NCBI GenBank assembly: GCA_963969495.1
Contig: OZ018331.1
Location: 153,930,684 to 153,994,683 of the forward strand
DNA from: Ceratothoa steindachneri
Taxonomy: Eukaryota > Arthropoda > Malacostraca > Isopoda > Cymothoidae
Direction: 5' to 3'
DNA: 64,000 bases
Each line of letters begins with the position of its first letter. The stretch's first letter is position 1. Positions 57,486 to 64,000 of this stretch are shown here, piece by piece. Below the pieces are notes generated by a model. The model was not told the origin of the DNA and made no database searches. It saw only the letters and a list, made by a program, of their open reading frames with translations. The position numbers and the translations under genes were made by a program.

Positions 57486-59990
57486 GTGAGTAACTAAGTG
57501 ATTTATCTAAAAATGGTAGCTTTGGGTATGACTGATATCAATTCCATTGCAAAGAAGACGATTTGTAATGTAGTAAGGAATTATTCATACATATCTTTTA
57601 CTCCTTCAATTCGTCGCCAAGTTTTCATTGTAACTTTTATTTCAGGGAAGAGATTTCCATGTATGATCACTATGTAGTCAAGAAACATCGCCTGAATTGT
57701 GGCATTCTGGGTGGTGGGGAAAGAGGACGCATATATAACGTTTATCCTTCATGATTTAATAATGAAAAGGAATAAAGATCAATATATTATCCATTAGGGT
57801 ATTTTTCCTTTGGATGAATCCTTATTCTTTTCTGTGCACGATGCGAGTCAAATATACAGGGTGTCTCTATGGTCTGGACACAGGAAATATCACAATGGCT
57901 TCATCGTTCACCAGACCTTCTTGACTTTTTTCTGGGGTAGGATAAAGGAGAAGGTGTACCCAATAATACCTGACTCCTGAAAGAAGAAGGCATCATAAAT
58001 GAGGGTGCTCAAATTGGGAGATAATGCATCGGGTAAATCGGGTGAAATTCGCAAAGCGCATCGAACTATGCATCACAAATGGAGTAAATTACATTGAAGA
58101 TGTTATTTGTACATTTCAATTCATTGTCAAACCAGTTATTTTAATCAGTTTGGCCCCATTTTCTAAAAAATCCCATTTATGACTTTCCCTCTTGAAAATG
58201 TTTTTCTCAAATTTAATAAGGCAAACTTAAATTTGCTTCCTCCCATCTCTTGCCAAATTTGATTATTTCTTCCATGTTTCCTATCTTTCCAAGCTTCACT
58301 GAAGGATCGATCCCAAGAACTTATGACATAGGTAGATCCTCGTAACGACAATACTTAATAATGAATATATCAATCCTAAATATAAAAAAAACAATACTGA
58401 AAGTTTAATTATATTTATAATCAAGTAAATCGACAGTCATTAAAGACCCTATAGAAAAGTTTAGTAAAAGGGAAAAAGGCAAACAAATTCATAATGGAAT
58501 TTAGGGAAGTCGATTAATAATCCCCGCAAATTCTATAATTGTATCATATACAGGGTGGGCTCAAAGTGACAATCGGGTCTAAAAGCAAGGATTGCCAAAA
58601 GAGTACAAGGAACACGGAAAATAAATAAGGTTGAAAACGTCCTCAAAAATTAGAATAATGGCCGGATTCATGACGCCGAAGTTTTTCGAAACTCAAACCT
58701 TCTCTGGTCCTGAATCATTTAAATTCTACAAAACAAGTTTTTTGTCCGACTGTGGAGCAGAAACACGTTGACAAAGTGCGCCAATCATAAATTTATCCTC
58801 TCTTCAAAGAACCTCGCTGGAAAAAAATTGGGTAGAGGGATCCGCCGCTCCTGATTTATTGTCGAACTTGCGGAACTCGGGGCGATGACAAATTTGCGCA
58901 TTTCGGCGCCGCCGCTGATCTACGTGAGAGTTTAAAGGTAGCCATCATTCATAATATATCAGAGAGGGGGAACACAAGTTCCCATTTCCTGGCGGGAAGA
59001 TATAGGATAGACTTGGGCTAAAAGAAGGAATTTGCAATCAATTTGATTTCTAAATTCAATTCCGAAATGGTCTTCAACATCGCAAGTTTACTGCATCATT
59101 CTCCATTATAAGCTTTCTAATTAACTATCGAGGGGAACCTCTTTTAATTCCCTTTCTTTTGCATTAATTTAACCGTTGTTTATTTGCATTAATTTTTAAC
59201 AATCATTATTTTGGTAATTTTTCACTTGCAGTTGTTTATTCATTACATCTCAAAAGTTTCCTAGTCTCTAGTAAGAGACCGTAGCACTTTTCATCCATAG
59301 ATTATAATTCTAAGCGATCCATTCTTCCACATAGATTGCTTATAACGAGTTCTCACAGGGCTGATAAGTAAAGTATTCTTGTGCCCAACTACTGAGAAGG
59401 TCATCCTTGAAGTTTTAACACTTGAGGGAGATATCTCCAAAGACAACAAAACTAAATTACGAAAATTATATCGGTGTACCACATGTGGCCAAATTCGTAG
59501 GCAACGCGTCAATGGAAAGGCCGGGGTTAGTTCTTTAAATCAATGCTTTGAAAGAAAGTGGTTCGCATTGGGGTCAGGAGGGCCCGCAATCCTCCAGCTG
59601 TCATATTCCCCCCCTGGACCAGGCTAGACCTAGACACTCTTTTGGAGGGTACAGACTGGGCCCGGAAGGGAGTGGTGTTCATCCCAATTTGAGCGGTTTA
59701 CACCATGCGACCCCCCTCCCCGGAGTTCTCTTTCGTACCTCAGAATCCCTTTGTTTTTTTCTTATTTCTACGAACTTGTTCCTGGAAGATTCCAGTCACT
59801 ATTTTTGCTATCTCCATATCCTCGTTGGATTACTAGGTGTCATTTAGCTCCCGAAGACCAACAAACTAACTGCTTTTCCATAGGGTCGCTCCAAGTGGAC
59901 CTTGCCTTTATTTTATAATGTGGGTGGATGGGGGATGGGGAGGGAAGAGGTTGGGGAAGGTGAGTGGGAGGAAGGGTCAGGGGGGAGGGG
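57486..59990 (+). other. Start of the next Pitx intron, no gene
   Basis: Intronic. Two isolated ATACAGGGTG motifs (57,852 and 58,551) recall termini of Tc1/mariner-type elements but no matching inverted ends were found. GC-richer, non-repetitive blocks at 58,780-58,960 could be regulatory; this is only a guess. Confidence 0.4.
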
Positions 59991-59995
59991 AAGAT

Positions 59996-60165
59996 TTTAG
60001 AGAGTTGCATATCCGCCCTGGCTCTGGTGTACTGAATGGTCTACTTAGGACTGTCTATCTTCCATACATTTCCACTCCCTTTTGTCCACGAGGCTCACTA
60101 CAAATTTCCTTTCCTAGCCTTAATTGCAGAGATGCCCTCGTTGGTTCTTGCTTTAGATATATTAA
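59996..60165 (+). repeat. Dispersed SINE-like repeat, best copy
   Basis: Begins TTTAGAGAGTTGCATATCC, contains CCATACATTTCCACTCCC, and ends GAGATGCCCTCGTTGGTTC at 60,130-60,150. It aligns end-to-end with the minus-strand copy at 44,931-44,784. No pol III boxes are obvious. Confidence 0.6.
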
Positions 60166-62900
60166 CAGCTTCAAAAGCTCTACTGCGAGCGATTGAGCGA
60201 AACTTCTGCCATCTTTAATCGGGGCACATAAACGGCTCCACTTGGCCAGTCCATACCAGTGGCCCCGAATCCCCATTAGACTTATTGAGTTCTCAACATT
60301 TAGAAACGCTAATTCATCCAAACGTACTCCATCCACTCATTTATTCATCAATCCATCCATTCTTCCATCCCTCCATCCCTGCATTATTCCATCATTCATC
60401 ATCCATCCATTCACCCATCATAATCGTGCCCCCCCCCCCTCCAAGCCTGCGTGTCAGAGATAAGAGAAAACATGAACGAGAGAAAATTCATATAATTTGA
60501 AAAACGAACCCCACGATGAAATAAAGCGATACACGCAGGTAAAAAAAAGAGGTAAGCTGCGTTTTGCTTCAATTCCTGAAACTGTTCAGGCTTCATTACT
60601 CAAAAGATCAAAACAACAATTTGTTTTATTGGTTTAAAAGAATAACAGAAGCAAACTTTAACCTATACGTACACGGGTGTATATGTCTTTGGCCACATAA
60701 TTTTAACTCCCCCTTCCCTTTCATTTTCTCATTCGTACAAAATAACTTATCGGCTTGATTTTATTTTTCAACAAAAGCCTAAAGAGTTTCAGTGATTGAA
60801 ACCAAACGCCATTTCCTTGTATTGTTTATTTTTCCTGTGTGAATCGCTTTATTTGTACTTCTCTCTTCTTAATTTAAATTTCTTTGCCTCCTTCATTTAT
60901 TCATTTTCTCCTTACGCTTCTCCGCGTCATTCTCCTCAAAATGAGCCTCATTCAACCTGGTGGAGGGCTGCTTTCCTTGCCTGCGTGTGCCGCAAGTCAA
61001 GTGCCCGTTCCTGCTTAAGCTCTTTGAACGCACTTGTTCCTCAAGGAATTTAAGATGCCGCTTTAGTTCATCAATTGAGAAGGTTTGCTATTGAAGTTTT
61101 TTTATCCTTAGCCCTTTTCACTCTTCATTTTCTTTGTATTTATTTACCTTTCTTTCTTCTCTGTCTTTCAATCCAGTCGTTATTTCAGCCCTTGTAACTC
61201 CTTTGTTTGTTACACCAGCTCATTCAAATCACTTGAACACCCTCCCATCAGACAGGCCGTTTGAACATCCTCCTCATTAAATTTTCGCTGTTAAACATCC
61301 TCTCTCTACACTTTGGCGGAGAGGGAAATGGTTAAAGTTATTTACCTAGGTCAGGTTAGTTTATAATTTAACATCTTTAGGAGAAAATCTATTTAATTGC
61401 CCGAACGGAGCTCTTTGATTGTGGGGTCTAAAGCACATTCATTCTTTAGTGTAATATCTAAAACAGAACCTAACATAACTTCCCCTAGTTTAGGTGTGTA
61501 GACCGCTAAGTTTAGGCGGTCTTTAAAATTTACTTAAATAACTAGTTTTGTACATTCCGTATCTTAGTGGTGAACCGAGGAGTGAACTCACTAGGAAACC
61601 GAATGTATCAGGCTTTAAACGGAAATTAGCCTCTTTCCAGGTGAATTCGTCGTTCTCGTTCCATCGGCGACGAGAAGAGACACTTTTCGAGGATCCCCAA
61701 TTCAATAGAACGCACCCCATTCTTCTACTTAACAGAGCTCTTGTTTACACTTATCACGAACTCGCGGTACAAAACACGAAGAGAACATCACATCTTCCCC
61801 TGGGGCAATGCCTCACGTCGATTAAGTTCCGCCCCATCAAACTCATTTCAAAGAGACCATCATTGCACCAGTAGCAGACCATCATCAGCCCAGCAGAAAA
61901 CCTTCATCACACTATCTTCAACTCTCAGTCCTCTCTACTACACTTCCCAGTTTTATGGATCCTCCTTCTTCGCTTAACACCACTTCCCCACCCCCATAGG
62001 GAGTCATTTTAGCTAATTTTCTTACTGTCTCCTGCCTTTCTTCCACTTGCCTTCTGCTGTCGTCAACCCCTCGACGCAAAACCGTCACTCTCTCACCTGA
62101 CGACCAATCCACACCAAAAGCTCACCGTGATAATCTTCTGATATGGTTTACCAACGCGAGGTTTAACTCTCTCATTTTGAGTATCGCTCACACTGCATTC
62201 TTGGAAGTATCACCGACTCCATCAATGCCAACGATGACATTCTGCGCTGTCACTTCACAACCATTGCTATCGATTGCTTACTCCTCTTCTCTTCTCTTTT
62301 ATGAGGTTCTAATTCGATCCACCTTTATATTTATACAAAGAGGTCGTAAACGCTTGGTAGTCGCTCTGCCATTGTTGGTTACCACCTCGGGGGACCCCGA
62401 TAGATCGAATTAAAGTAGGCTTGAATTCGAGCCGGATGATGTTATGGGGATGTGCCTCAATGCGGAATCAAACGCCTCGTTGCCACAAATTGAGTGGGAA
62501 TTCGATTTATTTTATGTTCTCTTCTGGAGGGCATAACCAGCGACGACATTGCATGGGCACAGCGGTGTGAGGAGAGGGGCAGAGGAAGCTACCCATCTGA
62601 GATCAGACCGAAGATTTCTCGACTACCCCGGCAGGTATACCCCAGCGGGTCCCATAGCGACGTTAATTTAAGCTCCGCTCGATACGAGCGTGAGGGGCGA
62701 AAGTACCAGGGTACTGGTCTCGGTCACCAGACCTAAGAGGTGGGGGCCATAAGGGCTTTAATTGAAAACAATTAAAAGGTGTAACCGACGAGGATATCCT
62801 TAGAGAAATACAATAATAGCCTAGATAGATAAATAAAGGCTACGGGAATAGGTAAGGGATGTTGTATAATGGCTGACAAAGATGGTCATAGCAAACCTCG
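60166..62900 (+). other. Pitx intron, no recognised gene
   Basis: A (CATC)n-rich imperfect tetranucleotide tract spans 60,310-60,420, and a C-run lies at 60,429-60,438. Frames at 61,548-61,977 overlap in different registers and have no conserved motif. Confidence 0.45.
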
Positions 62901-62907
62901 TCAACAC

Positions 62908-63172
62908 TTAATACTGGGGACAAGTCCCTATAAAATACTGGGAAAAAGACCCTATAAAATACTGGGGACAAGTCCCTATAAAATACTGGGAAAAAGACCC
63001 TATAAAATACTGGGGACAAGTCCCTATAAAATACTGGGAAAAAGACCCTATAAAATACTGGGGACAAGTCCCTATAAAATCCTGGGAAAAAAACCCTATA
63101 AAATACTGGGGACAAGTCCCTATAAAATCCTGGGAAAAAGACCCTATAAAATACTGGGGACAAGTCCCTACA
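62908..63172. repeat. Minisatellite, 48-bp higher-order unit of two 24-mers
   Basis: Strict alternation of ATACTGGGGACAAGTCCCTA and ATACTGGGAAAAAGACCCTA half-units, about 11 half-units in all. The first variant contains the palindrome GGGACAAGTCCC, and the second a matching GGG...CCC hairpin. Copies are nearly identical, so the array is young or homogenised. Both strands stay open (YKILGKRP on plus, DLSPVFYRVFFP on minus) because the unit is a multiple of three. Confidence 0.96.
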
Positions 63173-64000
63173 AAAAGAGAGGCATTTCGTTTCGATTGGG
63201 GAAGGGGTAGTTATACCTCGTTATGGAGGAATTTGCCTTCGTTGAATTACACGAATTTTCATTTCTTCCTTCATAATTAAATCATCAATCTTTCTCTACC
63301 CGTCCTACCATTGTCGGATGTCGTCCCATGCCCCCCCTCCCCTCCCTGCTCCTTCTCGGGTGCCGCCACTCCATTTGAATAAAATCGCCGTTGCTTCCTT
63401 GCCTCGGATTACGCGGGATCTTCTCCATTGATTTCGTCCTTATTTCTCGGATTAAACTTCTCTGAGTCATTACCGACATAATTATGAAGGAAAATGAGAG
63501 AATGGGAGAGGGAAAGGGAGGGAGAAAGTGTGCGTGTGTACACGTGAGCGTATGTGATTTTTAGTTATTCGGCCTATGCATCTTCCAGTCATTTTCTCTT
63601 ATCCTAACCACACCACTTTCCTTTACGAAGCTTTAACGAACGTTGTTCGACAGCTGACATAGCTCTTTTGTCGCATTAATTTTAAATAAATAAATGTTGT
63701 GTTTGTGTCACCATCGATCGGAGCCGAGGATCAGAGGGGTAGAGAACTTCTCCCTCTCCTGAGACGCGTTTCAAATTATTCCTGGATTACGGCACCCTGA
63801 TTCCATTCCCGTAGCCGAGCCATCATTCGCGCGCGGGACCAATATAAATGTTATTAAGCTGCCGGTAGAAAACGTCTCTATTTATTGGTGTTCAGATTTC
63901 ATTTCCGCCCCGCGGCGTCTTGCTGTTTATCAATGCCGCTAGCATCGCCCGTCTAGTCTTAGTGGCAAATCTTTAATGTACTTTCTGCATTGAACAGCTG
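63173..64000 (+). other. Right edge: intronic sequence, no recognised gene
   Basis: No exon with the remainder of the homeodomain is seen. The last 300 bases are more GC-balanced and non-repetitive, with TAAT- and CGCGCG-containing stretches. They could be a regulatory block, but nothing diagnostic is present. Confidence 0.35.

Noticed and set aside
57850..58575. A Tc1-like element bounded by two ATACAGGGTG motifs
   Set aside because: The two motifs are in direct, not inverted, orientation and no transposase is between them.
62840..63210. Repeat protein with YKILGKRP / DLSPVFYR units
   Set aside because: Same reason: tandem array with period divisible by three, open on both strands.

Overview
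This is a eukaryotic, animal-type window. It has spliced exons, large introns, long (AT)n microsatellites, and several classes of metazoan transposable element: Penelope-like elements, APE-type LINEs, an RTE-like LINE, Tc1-like and mariner transposons, a YLDD reverse-transcriptase element and tRNA-derived SINEs. The only host gene I can support is a paired-class homeobox gene of the Pitx type on the + strand. An arthropod or similar invertebrate seems most likely, but I cannot name the species.

Layout. Positions 1-2,365 hold Penelope-like element (PLE) remnants on both strands around (AT)n tracts. Positions 3,741-4,098 are a foldback element, followed by a decayed Tc1-like transposon (about 4,108-5,554) with long inverted termini. 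Positions 5,619-21,420 are a pile of minus-strand retroelements: LINE-A (5,619-10,070), the GC-rich LINE-B (10,070-15,300), a GC-rich DIRS-like RT element (about 15,450-18,700), and LINE-C (19,050-21,414, same family as LINE-A but lacking its RT). Positions 23,475-24,817 carry a PLE split into two opposed halves. LINE-D, a plus-strand relative of LINE-A and LINE-C, fills about 25,640-31,697. Positions 31,990-39,100 have no recognised gene but contain a 1.76-kb minisatellite of about 33 bp units.

From about 39,150 to the right edge lies the Pitx-like locus. It comprises a possible GC-box promoter (39,150-39,260), a first coding exon (40,305-40,728), a 14.4-kb intron, a homeobox exon (55,130-55,265), a 2.15-kb intron, and a second homeobox exon (57,419-57,485) ending at homeodomain residue 46. 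The exon encoding recognition-helix residues from V47 on, and the C-terminus, must lie beyond 64,000. The introns carry SINEs, two decayed mariners (one interrupted by an RTE-like LINE), a TA-flanked MITE, a dispersed SINE-like family and three minisatellites.

Most notable signals. Hammerhead-ribozyme-like motifs (CYGAAGA, stem II, GAAA, short palindromic stem III) occur in a PLE end, at homologous positions in the 3' UTRs of LINE-A and LINE-D, and in both arms of the foldback element. These ends lie close to (AT)n tracts. The split PLE has the geometry expected of twin priming. LINE-C and LINE-D share an ORF1 C-terminal segment I do not recognise. All function statements are homology-by-eye; no search was run.
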